A stretch of 64,000 nt of DNA, from NCBI GenBank assembly GCA_012274445.1, contig JAAROD010000015.1:3534001-3598000 (forward strand), read 5' to 3'. Shown here piece by piece: positions 53,389 to 63,654 of this stretch (positions are counted from its first letter, which is position 1; every line of letters starts with the position of its first letter). The position numbers and the translations under genes were made by a program. The notes under the pieces are model-generated. The model was not told the DNA's origin. It ran no database searches and worked only from the letters and a program-made list of their open reading frames with translations. Source of the stretch: Sclerotiophoma versabilis. Its lineage: Eukaryota; Ascomycota; Dothideomycetes; Pleosporales; Didymellaceae.

Positions 53389-53900
53389 CCATGGCTCATC
53401 AAGAGCGACAAGACCTCCTATCAGGTCCTTGAGTGGATAGGAGGCGGCTTTGGCCAAGTCTGCAGGTGCGAGCTACTATACACATCACATATCTTAACAA
53501 CACCTACCAACACGAGAAAGACTGTAGCGTGCAAATAAGTACACTTTGGATGTTGAAGTAGCACTAGATGAGTATGATCACATGAAGGCACTTAGTGGTT
53601 CACCAGAGGCGACCCTCAATCGTGGCCTTCAATTCGACAGAAAACTAACATACTTTCCTTCTTCATAGACTACTACCGTGGCAAACGTCTTGATTGAAAA
53701 GTCCAGATGCTTCGAGGCGCCGCTGAGCCCCTTATGAGATTATGATGAGGGTTGGTACCAAATCGCTGTAGCTTTGGAACCATGTCACAGCACGAACATC
53801 CTGCACCAGGATATCAAGTCTATAAGCATCTGAAATCCGGAATGACCAAATAGCTTTCTCGCAGAAGTCAGACTTATACGTCTTGTGCTATATCCAGCAT
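53389..53900 (+). pseudogene. Decayed protein kinase gene
   Basis: Pieces of a kinase domain occur in the right order on the plus strand, broken by stops. YQVLEWIGGGFGQV (53419-53460) is a glycine loop one residue short; TVACK (53521-53535) matches the VAxK strand but is followed by a stop; EYDHMKALSGSPE (about 53570-53610) resembles the alpha-C and following segment. A CTAAC and TTCATAG acceptor-like site lies at about 53645-53671. Then VLIEKSRCFEAPLSPL, a stop (53735-53737), and WYQIAVALEPCHSTNILHQDIKS (53753-53821), an altered HRDIKxxN loop. QKSDLYVL (53862-53885) resembles the KSDVYSFG segment but comes only about 40 nt later, so the DFG-APE stretch seems lost. No active product is possible. 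Confidence 0.6.
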
Positions 53901-54313
53901 CGCTTGTGCAACCTGAATGATCCTACCATACTGGACAACGTGAAGCCCATGGATATCACAGGGAACGATCAGCTTGTCTATATCCTAGTACGACTCCAAA
54001 CTAGCAAGTTCGATAGAAGAGTTCATATGTAGCCAAGAACAAGTCAAATGTCCAAGAAGTATTTAGTCATGTTTTAGGGGTGGTACGAGTGTACTAGAAG
54101 ACCCCATAATCAACTGCATGTCGATCCCATCTAAACAAGATCCAGGTCTCTCGCTTGCCGCAGCCCCAATTGTGCAGTAAGTTCGCCCCCACATCGCTCC
54201 GTTGGCTCCGCAGGGCGCCTAACCAATGTTCAAAGGTCTCCTCTCCCGCCTTTTGAATTTCGCTCTTATGTACACTACAGCTACATGAATACAAGGACTT
54301 AGAGCTGATTGCA
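53901..54313. other. Intergenic, HET gene promoter
   Basis: About 410 bp between the kinase remains and the HET start codon. More kinase C-lobe remains may lie here but were not recognised. Confidence 0.35.
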
Positions 54314-56216
54314 ATGGAAAGGTACATCGAGTGCGCTTCCACTTGGCTTGCCGAGTGCAGTGCATCGCACGAATCTTGCACCAAAACACCAATGTTCAGT
54401 AACATCAACGGCTCGATAGGTATACAGATGGACTACGATGGCATCAAAGGTTTTCCAAAGCGCTTACTTGATCTCTCGGTACCCGAAAAGGTACGCTTGA
54501 TACAATGCTCGGATCTTTACCCCGGAAGCGTCAATGAAGGTGGATACTTCAACACAGAATACGAAGGGGACGTTGAGATGATCAGATATGTCGCGCTTAG
54601 TCACCGATGGGGCTTAAAAGAAGAGTTTGTCATGACGAAGCAGAATGTCGAGGAGCTCCAGGTTGGATTTAGCATTGATCGATTGCCAAAGACGTTTCGA
54701 GAGGCAGCAATGGTCACTTTGGGCCTGGGAATTAAGTACATCTGGATTGACTCTGTATGTATAGCCCAAGACAAGGAGCTGAATCCAGAGGTTGACGTCT
54801 TTGGTACTCCGATGGAGTGGCTGCAAGAATCCCGCAGGATGGCGGCTGTATATGGAAATGCAGTTTTGACCATATCGGCACAAGACTCCTTCGATAGTGA
54901 GAGCGGTCTCTTTGTGCAAGACATGGAAGAATGTAAGAGGAATGAGCTTAATAGGAGAGGCTGGGTCATGCAGGTCAGTGGAGACGCATGCCTGCGGAAG
55001 CTTGGGCGTTGACCAAATACAGGAGCGAATGATACCTGCTCGAAGCTTGCTCTTTTCTGCAAACTCAATGGCGTGGGAATGCCGACAATGCGATGCGACC
55101 TTCGACCGGCAAGAACTACGAGAAAGAACGAGGAAAAACACGGATTTGCTCACTCACCCCAAAGAACTTTACACTTTCTTCCGAGACTTTCGCCTTGCAG
55201 GTCAAGCGATTTCCGACTCGACTATCGGCGACTATATTAATACAGATCGACGTCTACGTACCCCTCCCCAAGAATACTTCCCTTTCTTCCGCGTTTGGTG
55301 GAGATTTCTGTATCATTACACATCCCGCCAGCTAACCAACGGAGGTGACAAGCTTCTGGCTCTAAGCGGAATCGCCACGACGTTCCAGCGGAATCTCCGA
55401 TTAACCGTCCATTACGGTCTCTTCGTTGAGTACTTCCTGATGCAGGAGATAGCTTGGTACGTTGACCCTGGATGGGTTCCGGGAACGCGTTGGCAGCATG
55501 GATGGACAGCACCTACGTGGGCATGGGCACATATTGAGAAGGGTCGAATATGCAATGGAATCTGGAAACGCTGGTCGGACGATAATCTACCAGTAATGAT
55601 GATGAAGCCCTGGGTACGCACACCGCGCGCAACAGGCTTCGACTGGACACTGCCACACTTCCAAGCGCAAATGTCGTTCTGGAACAATTTCATTGACATC
55701 AAAGCGGACTTGAGAAAGGGTACCGTCACCACCATCCGTGACGAAGTAGGTAACCCCAAGTTCGAAGTCGAGTTGAACGAAGCAGGGCGGTTCTCAGATC
55801 AGGAGACACATAAGTTTTGGCCGGACGCCGTTGCCGAGTTCCCTCTAAACAAGGCAGTTCCCGTCACGTGTGCACTCATTTGCCATTTCAAGACAAATTT
55901 GGACATTCGAATCGTGATGCAAAAGATGGAGGTCGTCCCAGGTCACGATGGAAACGCAACGGGTCGCGCGGACGACGTTGGGGTGACGCTCGAATGGCCA
56001 GACCACACTCAGGACGGCATCTACAGGAAAATACATTTCCGAACAAACCCTCAAAGCGCAAGTCATTACAGAGACGATGAAACGAAAGAAGAAGAAGAAT
56101 TTGCGAACACGCGGAGCTTTCTCCGTTTGGGGTATCTTGAGACTTCGTATGAGGTGAAGAGAAATGAGGCAGAGATCGATGAGGACTTGTGGCATAAGTT
56201 CATCAGACTGTTCTAG
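54314..56216 (+). CDS. HET-domain (heterokaryon incompatibility) protein
   Basis: Two exons (54314-54973 and 55023-56216) across a 49-nt intron (donor GTCAGT, acceptor TACAG) give 617 aa. The splice restores the third HET block, RRGWVMQERMIPARSLLF. The first two blocks are IRYVALSHRWG (about 95-105) and IKYIWIDSVCIAQD (about 143-156), followed by EWLQESRRMAAVYGNAVLTIS. The N-terminus has the common W..EC..SHESC pattern of cytosolic HET proteins. After the domain the protein has a long tryptophan-rich region (WECRQCDATFD, GWTAPTWAWAHIEKG) with no recognised motif and no membrane helix. It is complete, unlike its neighbours on both sides. A role in non-self recognition is inferred; the partner locus is unknown. 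Confidence 0.88.
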
Positions 56217-56439
56217 CACACTGGGTTATAACTTGCAGAGACGAGGTCAGTCAGCAATGGGGTATGGCAGAAATAAGTTTCCACAAAGATTCTGTTAATA
56301 GTCTGGATATGTCTAGTGCTTGACTGTGCCTCATCAACCTCTCGATTTAATACCTTGTTCGGACACAACCTCCATTACTCCCTCGTTCAACCCACGCTTA
56401 GGTTCGCACACCATGACGGCCGGATGACAAATTTTCATC
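56217..56439. other. Short intergenic gap
   Basis: 3' flank of the HET gene. Nothing recognised. Confidence 0.3.
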
Positions 56440-56742
56440 ATGGACATAATTCCAAACGAGCTCCGTTTGCGTATTATTTACTTCTTACACCAAGACAACG
56501 ATGAGGAGCCTAAGCCAGATATTCAGCTCGCGCCACTTGCCTACATCAGTACGATTTGGGTGACTGCTGTAAAAAACATTTTGTAAAAGAACCTCATCAT
56601 TACAACGTATTCACACAGACGAGGTCAGGACCTCGAAAATTTCCAGCGGTTCACATCAGGGCCTGGCCGGCAACACAGAAAGAGTGTGAATCTCATCTTC
56701 CGTCTTCACGCCCCCTGGACGCAAATGGGGCAAGAAAAGTGA
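56440..56742 (+). pseudogene. Truncated F-box-like gene with an in-frame stop
   Basis: One frame of 101 codons begins MDIIPNELRLRIIYFLHQDN, then IQLAPLAYISTIWVTAVKNIL, an in-frame TAA (56584-56586), then KNLIITTYSHRRGQDLENFQ, RFTSGPGRQHRKSVNLIFRL, and a TGA. The opening LP/IPxELRLxII...L and the LAPLAxIS..W..AVE-like segment match fungal F-box proteins, and the part after the stop fits their next conserved block (LxxFxxxF...HR..L..L.F.I.LP). The frame is kept across the stop. The usual long C-terminal half is missing. It is probably a dead, shortened copy of an F-box gene. Confidence 0.55.
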
Positions 56743-57131
56743 CATACTGGCCCGCAGTGGTAGGCCTACATTTACTGCTTGCTACAACTGCAATGGTGCC
56801 AGATTAGTAAGTCCGATGTTATTGGCCTTTAACCTGAGCTCACGTCGTGACGTGGTTTTCGAATTGAAAGAACAACTCCCCGGTACAGACATAAGCGTAC
56901 GTGCGTCGTGGGAGGGTTGCGGAGATGTGCCTATATAAACCTGGCAACGTCAACATACATCTACCGGATCGTCGACCCCTTCTTTATGAAGGAATCGGAT
57001 CCGGTCACAACCATAAGGGCGGCTGAATAGTGATGGGAAAAAGTGTATTGAGGTATCTCTAAATGACTCCAGCAATGCTATGCTACAACAGAAAGAAGGG
57101 AGAACAATCACACCCGCCTGCGAAATCATCT
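56743..57131. other. Intergenic region, no gene seen
   Basis: 389 bp between the F-box remains and the P450 stop codon. No feature was recognised apart from a short GACGTGG element near 56850. Confidence 0.35.
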
Positions 57132-58897
57132 CTAAGCCTCGACTTCGGTCTTAGGAGGCAGTTTGACACGCTTCTCGGACCGCACGAACAAGTTGTTGGG
57201 CCTGATCAGTTGAAACATAGGGTCGTACTCGATAGTCTCGTCACCATCCTTGATGAACTTGTATCGGTAGATCAGCTTGGGCAAGAAGATCTTAATCTCC
57301 TGCAGAGCAAAGTTGAAACCGATGCACATGCGGGGACCAGTCGCGAAAGGAATGTAGGCGGCCTTGTGGCGGTTCTTGACCTCGGGTGTGTCCCATCTCT
57401 CAGGGTCGAATTTGGCCGGGTTGTCCCACAGAGCAGGGTTGTTGTGAATGTGGTGAAGAGCAGGGATGATGACAGAGTCCTTTGGCAGTTTGTAACCGCC
57501 AGGCAGAATGAGATCGACCTTGGCGGTTCGGCCAGGCTGGAACGAGGGGTTGTGTCGGCGTTGTGTCTCCTTGATAAACTTGTCTAGGTAGGCCAGCTTG
57601 TCTGTGTACTCAGCGGTAATCTCCATCTCGTCGCTGAAATCGTTGTCCACGAGCTCCTGCAATAGCTTCTCCTGGACACCAGGGTATGTGACAAGGCCGT
57701 AGATCAGCCACGAGAGAAGGGATGAGGTCGTGGTGAATCCGGCACCTGTAGCGACAACAAGGGCCTCCCTTAAGCTGGTCTTGGGAAGCTTTTCGCCCTT
57801 GTTATCTGTGGCACGGACTGCGTAGTCAACCATGTTCGCAGCTCGCTCGGCGGCCTCCTGCAGCGGTAAGTCCTCAACACCACCACTCTGAGCCTTTGCA
57901 ATCTGCTCCTCGACCAAGACCTCCATGCGAGCCTTCTTTGTTCGCAGAAGTTTGGGGTCACCAAAAGGTAAGTTGGCGTACCAGCTTCCGTACGAAGTGA
58001 CCTTCTTGTTCAGATGTAATGTCTCAGCAATGAGGTGTACCATCTCGTGCACGGGAGCGTCCTAGAAACAGTCAATGGTATATTCATTATCCTTGATTTT
58101 GGACGTACTTTGTGTGCAAAATGCTCCATATCCATGCCGAGGGTCAACTTCGCCACGGCTTGCGAACCGAGCTTGAGCATGTAGATGTACACGTTCCACG
58201 ACTGGCCAATCGAGTCTAGTTCGTCAAAAACCTTGTACGCGCTCTCGATCGTCTTTTGCATGGTAGGAGCATAGTGTCGCACAGCCCTGGGACCTAAAGC
58301 AGGCGGCAAGAACTTGTGTGTGATTTTCCACTCGGGCGTGTCTGTGTCGCCCAAGAATACACCAGCCTCTGGGGTCTTGATGCCGTACAGAGGGTGTGCC
58401 TCGTTGATCTTCTTGGTGAAGAAATCCGACTCAGCGAACGCAATTGCCGCAATGTCTGGGTCGTTCGAGTGGTAGGTTGTTCCACCCATGTTAGTGGTTT
58501 GGAACACCGGCCCGTACTTCTCGAACAAACGCTGGTGGTTACCCAAGTGATCAGGGAAAACCTCAAAGAAGTTGCCGATGTAAGGGAGACCCTTTGGCCC
58601 AGGAACGGTGCGGACCGCATGTCCATCCACTGAGATGGCGATAGCCTCCTCAGAAGATAGGATCTCCTTGACATTCGAGAGAACGTCGTCGCCACGAGTG
58701 AAACCAACACCTTTGAAAGTTAGCCACGTGTACATGCTGCGAGGTTCCAGTGTCGTATGCGTACCATCAGCAACAACAATTGCGAAATGCGATGCGATCA
58801 AGTCCTTCAAGTCATCCAAAGAAGCGTCCTCGTCAGCCTCAATGATCCTAGCGGACGCTGGAGCATCTCCGAGCAGGTAAAATGATTGCGACAACAT
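57132..58897 (-). CDS. Cytochrome P450 with an extra N-terminal domain
   Basis: Three exons (58765-58897, 58109-58710, 57132-58061) with introns of 54 and 47 nt give 554 aa. The first intron is a multiple of three and reads through, but its GTACGC donor, CTAAC branch and AAAG acceptor, and the clean join VVADGVGFTRGDD, favour splicing. Residues about 1-95 form a non-P450 head (FYLLGDAPASARIIEADEDA, LDDLKDLIASHFAI) in place of the usual membrane anchor. The P450 fold starts at VPGPKGLPYIGNF. The I-helix GAGFTTT (351-357), KETQR (ExxR, 410-413), FDPERW and the haem loop FATGPRMCIGFN (Cys491) are intact. It is divergent from a cytochrome b5-b5 reductase fusion, a plausible electron donor. The substrate is unknown. 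Confidence 0.88.
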
Positions 58898-59423
58898 TGT
58901 GTGTTGGTGTGATCTGGCCAACAAGCAAGTGGACAAGAAACGAGTCGGACAAGACTGGCATATAAGTTAGCATGAGCTCCTATGGATCCGCGGCTCACGG
59001 AGCGTGTCGAACAAGTCAAGCATCATCGGCCGACCATGCAGTGAGCCTCCGAGGCTTAGCAGGGTCCAAGCAGGGGTGCGTGTTCGTAGTTTTTACAACG
59101 GCCCGCAATCTCGAGTTTTTCAATTGGCTGTCGGAGGGTCCGATCAACAACACTTCGGGAGCATGCCGAGGTATGTGGCCCTAATCTCCTTTTGTGGGTC
59201 CGATATGACACCAAATGGTCAAAGTTGCCATGCAGCTCAGACAAAAAAATGCTCGGTCGAGCCTCGTGTTAAGGATAGTCGCAATGCGATATATATGGAC
59301 CGAGGCTGCGCAAAGCTCTGAGATAACAGTGTGCATAATAGGACTCGTCCCGTTCGTTCAACGTTAACGGTTTCCCCGAGACCTTCCTCCCTCAGACTTT
59401 CCCATTCGTCTTCGACTACACAA
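58898..59423. promoter_or_regulatory. Shared divergent promoter, P450 / b5-b5 reductase
   Basis: A 526-bp gap between outward-facing starts of two redox genes. Its central part has TATATATGG at about 59291-59299, TATA-like and on the reductase side. A shared promoter would allow joint control; that is inferred. Confidence 0.45.
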
Positions 59424-60861
59424 ATGTCTGAGTTGCCTGCTTACAGCGCGGCTGATGTCGCAGCACACTCGACCAGAGACGACCTTTGGGTGATTATCCA
59501 GGGAAAAGGTATGTTAACTTAGTTACCATGAGTTTAATAACTGACTTGAGAGTGCAGTCTACAATGTCACCGATTACGTGCGAGACCACCCAGGTGGTGC
59601 AGATGTTCTAGTCGATGTTGCTGGAAAGGATGCAACCGAGGAGTACGCAGACGTTGGCCACTCTGAAGATGCGGACGAGATTCTGAATAGCTATTTGATT
59701 GGCATCGCTGCCAATCCCGAGAAGTTGAAGCGCTCAAAGAACGTCAAACTCGTGCAGCAGGTGCCCCCAACTGCTGTAGTGAAGGGTCAGTCTGCAGCTT
59801 CGGGAGTCGTGAAGGTTGTTGCTGGTTCTTTAGCGCTTGCTGGAGCTGCCTACTGCGCGTCAACATACGGCCCATCGCCACGCATTCTCTTTTCCAGACT
59901 CCCACAACTACCCACTTCCTCGTTGTCGAGCGGAAACGGCGCCTTCGTCAATGGGTTTGCGATTGCCAGCGTCATTTCTACAATCGGCGCGACAGTTGTT
60001 GCCAACAAACTCTCCAAGTTCACACAGATTGAGTCTGGCTTCACAAGATATCCTCCTCGCCGAAAGCAGCGTCACTACGTAAAGCCAGCCAACCCGCATC
60101 TTGCAAGAGGTTTCCTGGACGCGAAAGACTTCAAGCCTCTGAAGGTAGCCAAGATCGACCAATTGTCGTCAAATGTGTTCAGATACAGCTTTAATCTTCC
60201 CGACCCACGAGATGTCGTTGGCCTGCCCATTGGCCAGCACGTAGCTATCAAGGCCACCATCGACGGCAAGACTGTCACTCGATCATACACTCCAACTTCC
60301 AACAACCTCGACAAGGGCCTGCTCGAGCTCGTCATCAAGATCTACCCAGATGGCCAGCTCACGGGCAAGTTCTTTGCGAACTTAAAGGTTGGAGACGAGG
60401 TGCTGTTCCGTGGACCTAAGGGAGCCTACACCCACACCGTCGGACAATGCAAGAAGATCGGCATGATCGCTGGTGGTACAGGTATCACGCCCATGTACCA
60501 GCTCATCCGGGCCATCTGCGAAGACGAGTATGACACAACAGAGGTCTCCTTGATCCTGGCCAACCGATCAGAAGAGGATATCCTGCTGCGCAAGGAGCTT
60601 GAGACCTTCGCTAGGAGGTACCCCAAGAACTTTAAGCTCTGGTACATGCTGGACAGCCCGCCAGAGAACTGGGCTTATGGCAGCGGCTTCGTAACGGCGG
60701 ATGTGATGAAGGAGAAGCTGCCGGCGCCGGCGCCGGACACCAAGATCATGCTGTGTGGGCCTCCAGGGATGGTCAACGCATCGAAGAAAGCCTTGGCAAC
60801 ACTAGGTTTCAAGGCGCCAGGAGCTGTTGCAAAGATGTCGGATGAAGTCTTCTGTTTCTAA
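59424..60861 (+). CDS. Cytochrome b5 - cytochrome b5 reductase fusion protein
   Basis: Two exons (59424-59508 and 59558-60861) across a 49-nt intron give 462 aa. Residues about 1-80 are cytochrome b5 with both haem histidines (DHPGG and VGHS). A linker with one or two membrane helices follows (VVKVVAGSLALAGAAYCAS, about 112-130; GFAIASVISTIGATVVANKL, about 155-174). Residues about 215-462 are a ferredoxin-NADP reductase-type domain: the FAD motif RSYTPTS, GKFFANL, the NAD(P)H motifs GGTGITPMYQ and CGPPGM, and a C-terminal EVFCF. The whole is an NADH-to-haem electron carrier in one chain, probably on the ER. Its divergent pairing with a P450 suggests it feeds that enzyme, though b5 also serves desaturases and hydroxylases. 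Confidence 0.9.
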
Positions 60862-61742
60862 GATGACAGGAGACGAAGCACAGGGGCGATGCTTGCGTGC
60901 TTGACGGTGTGTCGATGGTGTGAATATTGGCGACCATCATGACGTTTGGTGTTCAAGATTCCTTTTTGGTTAGCCTAGTTCATATGGAGCATAGCGTATT
61001 TTCTTTCTTTTGCCCATGGCATAGCGAATTGACACCTCTTCTTCAATGACTTGTCCGAAATCTCTATGCTCAACGCGATAAATCTACCCCTTTACCATTC
61101 ACAACACCAGGGACCACGTGTTAGACCGACTGATTCACGTTGAACTTGCACGGCGCTTATCTCGACCTCGGCACGCTAAAAGATTGTTCGCGAAAAATTC
61201 CAAGCGCATCAAACGTCAGAGCACGTCCAGGCACACGTCAAAGAATCTTGTCCACTCGCCACAATGGCATTTGAATGAGGCTCCGTAATCCCTGCATCCA
61301 ATCGGAGAGTGTCGCCCACCTCGGCGGCGCTCCGTCACCGCGCCGAGCTATTTGCGGTTGCAAACGCAACACCCTCGAAAACACGAAGATTCGTTGTGCA
61401 ACCAGCGACGATGTCGGTTCGGTCTCGATCGAGGACCTCGTACGAGGTGGATACCGGGATGAACTTTGCGACAGGAAGTAGCTCTTGTAAGATGGGCACA
61501 AGTGCGAGGGATATCTATCCTGAGATCTAATCGATCGATGACGTCGCCGCACCCCCAAGAGTTTGTACGTTGGGAAGCGCCGGATAGTACGGTAGATGTA
61601 GTGCTCCAAACAATACCGGCCAACAGCGTATATATGTGAGATATGCCACACCTTCATTGAGCCAATTCCCTATTGTACACATTGCACCATCGCATCACAA
61701 CCTTACTATACAAGAGATTATCATCGCCAGTGTTGATATCCT
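60862..61742. other. Intergenic region, no gene seen
   Basis: 881 bp between two plus-strand genes. A CCACGTGTTAG element lies at about 61116. Frames at 61270-61660 have no family likeness on either strand. It probably holds the promoter of the dehydrogenase-propeller gene. Confidence 0.4.
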
Positions 61743-63654
61743 ATGTCTTGGCAACCACCGAACAAGTACCAGAAGCGCCCAGTCGCCATATTGGGCGCTG
61801 GTGTACTTGGACGCCGAATCGGTATATTAGGTGAAATAAGACAACTCCATCCGCTGACACGAAGAAGCATGCACATGGGCAGCCGGCGGATATGAGGTCC
61901 AAGTCAGGGATCCAAGTACAGAGCAGCGCGCTCAATGTCTGCAATATGTCGACGAAAACATCGCAACGTACAGGAACTTGACAGCCACTACAAGGCCTGG
62001 AAACGTGCAGGTATTCGAAGATCTCGAGCACGCCGTAGCCAATGCGTGGCTTATCATTGAGGCTGTTCCTGAGAAGCTCGAACTCAAGATATCGACATTT
62101 GCGACGCTCGAGCAGGTTGCGCCAAAAGATTGTATCCTTGCAACCAACTCATCGTCTTACAAGTCGTCAGAGATGATCAGCAAGGTCTCCGAGGACACGA
62201 AACGTCGGGTTCTGAACACGCACTACTATATGCCTCCTGAGAACATGGTCGTCGAACTTATGACAGATGGCTTCACTGACAGCGCAATTTTCCCATTCTT
62301 GTCGGAGCGGTTCAGGGAGAGTGGCGCCAAACCGTACGTTGCCAGGAAAGAGTCGACAGGCTTCATCTTTAACCGCCTTTGGGCCGCAGTCAAGCGAGAG
62401 ACCTTGACCATTTTGTCTGAGGGTGTCAGCGATGCTGAAGAGATTGACAGTCTCTGGACGGAGATGTTCGTCAAGGGAGGTGCGAAGCCATGTAGGACCA
62501 TGGACCAAGTTGGTCTCGACACTGTTGCGTTCATTGAGAGTCACTATATCGCCGAACGAGGATTGTCTTCTACACACACTACCGACTTCCTTAAGGAGAA
62601 GTATCTTGACCAAGGCAAGCTGGGTAACAAGAGCGACAGGGGTGGCCTGTATCCCCCAAAGAGCAGAGAAGCCTCAACCAACGGGGTGACTAACAACCAT
62701 ACCACAAACGGGAAAACGACCTCTGACCCATCTCTTATCATCCTCGACGCAGGCCTCTCAGCATCAGAGCCCGGCAGCGGCGCAGGCGCAATCCTCCAAC
62801 TCAACACCGACGGCTCGGCGCCCAAGCCCATCATTACAGGCCAAGCACTTCCTGACGGCATCACCATCGACCAATCCCGCCAACGCATTTTCTGGACATG
62901 CATGGGCTCGCCCGGCGATCTTGATGGCGCCATCTACTCCGCCGCCCTCGACGGCAGCGACCAACGCCCCGTCATTTCCCCTGGCAAGATCAACACTCCC
63001 AAGCAGATCGCCCTAGACGCCTCGGCGCAAAAGCTATACTTCTGCGACCGCGAAGGCTGCACCGTGTATCGCTGCGGCTACGACGGCTCGGATCTCGAAA
63101 TTCTCGCCCAGAACGGAGGGACACTATCCAACACCGCCAGCCAGGCCAACGCAATGAACTGGTGCGTTGGCATTGCCGTATCGCGCTCACACGGGAAGTT
63201 CTACTGGAGCCAGAAGGGCCCGAGCAAGGGTGGTCGAGGGCGGGTCTTCTGCGCCAACATCGCCATGCCCGAAGGCAAGACGGCCGAGACACGCGACGAT
63301 GTTAAGTGTATTCTGTACGGGCTGCCGGAACCCATTGACCTCGAAGTCGACGAAGTCAACAGCCGTCTTTATTGGACGGATCGCGGCGAGCTACCATGGG
63401 GAAATACGCTGAGCAGGGTGGATTTGAACGACGAGGGTTTGCCGGTGCTCGAAGAGCCGGCGATCTCGCCGAGTAAGCTGGTGATTGCGAGGAGGTTCCA
63501 CGAGGCCATTGGACTGCAGGTTGACGCGAAACGCAACCGCGTCTACGTGAGTGACCTTGGTGGCGGTGTATACGTATGCGATCTTGACGGAAGGAACAAG
63601 AAGACTTTGTACGAGGACGAGAAGAGGGCGTTTACAGGGCTAGCGTTATTGTAG
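61743..63654 (+). CDS. 3-hydroxyacyl-CoA dehydrogenase fused to a YWTD-like beta-propeller
   Basis: Two exons (61743-61821 and 61868-63654) across a 46-nt intron give 621 aa. Residues about 1-310 are a 3-hydroxyacyl-CoA dehydrogenase: NAD-binding ILGAGVLGRRIACTWAAGGYEV, IEAVPEKLELK, ATNSSSYKSSE, the catalytic-His block THYYMPPENMVVEL, FIFNRLW, and the helical end MDQVGLDTVAFIESHY. A polar linker rich in Thr and Asn (about 335-360) follows. Residues about 360-621 form repeated propeller strips: RIFWTCMGSPGDLDGAIYS, KLYFCDREGCTVYRCGYDG, KFYWSQKG, RLYWTDRGELPWGNTLSRVD and RVYVSDLGGGVYVCDLDG. No signal peptide precedes the enzyme. An alternative acceptor at 61882 would drop five residues of the NAD fold. 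The fusion is unusual; the reaction is unknown. Confidence 0.86.

Noticed and set aside
61868..61882. Downstream acceptor for the dehydrogenase intron (exon from 61883)
   Set aside because: It also keeps the frame, but removes residues of the NAD-binding helix (ACTWA) that such enzymes normally have.
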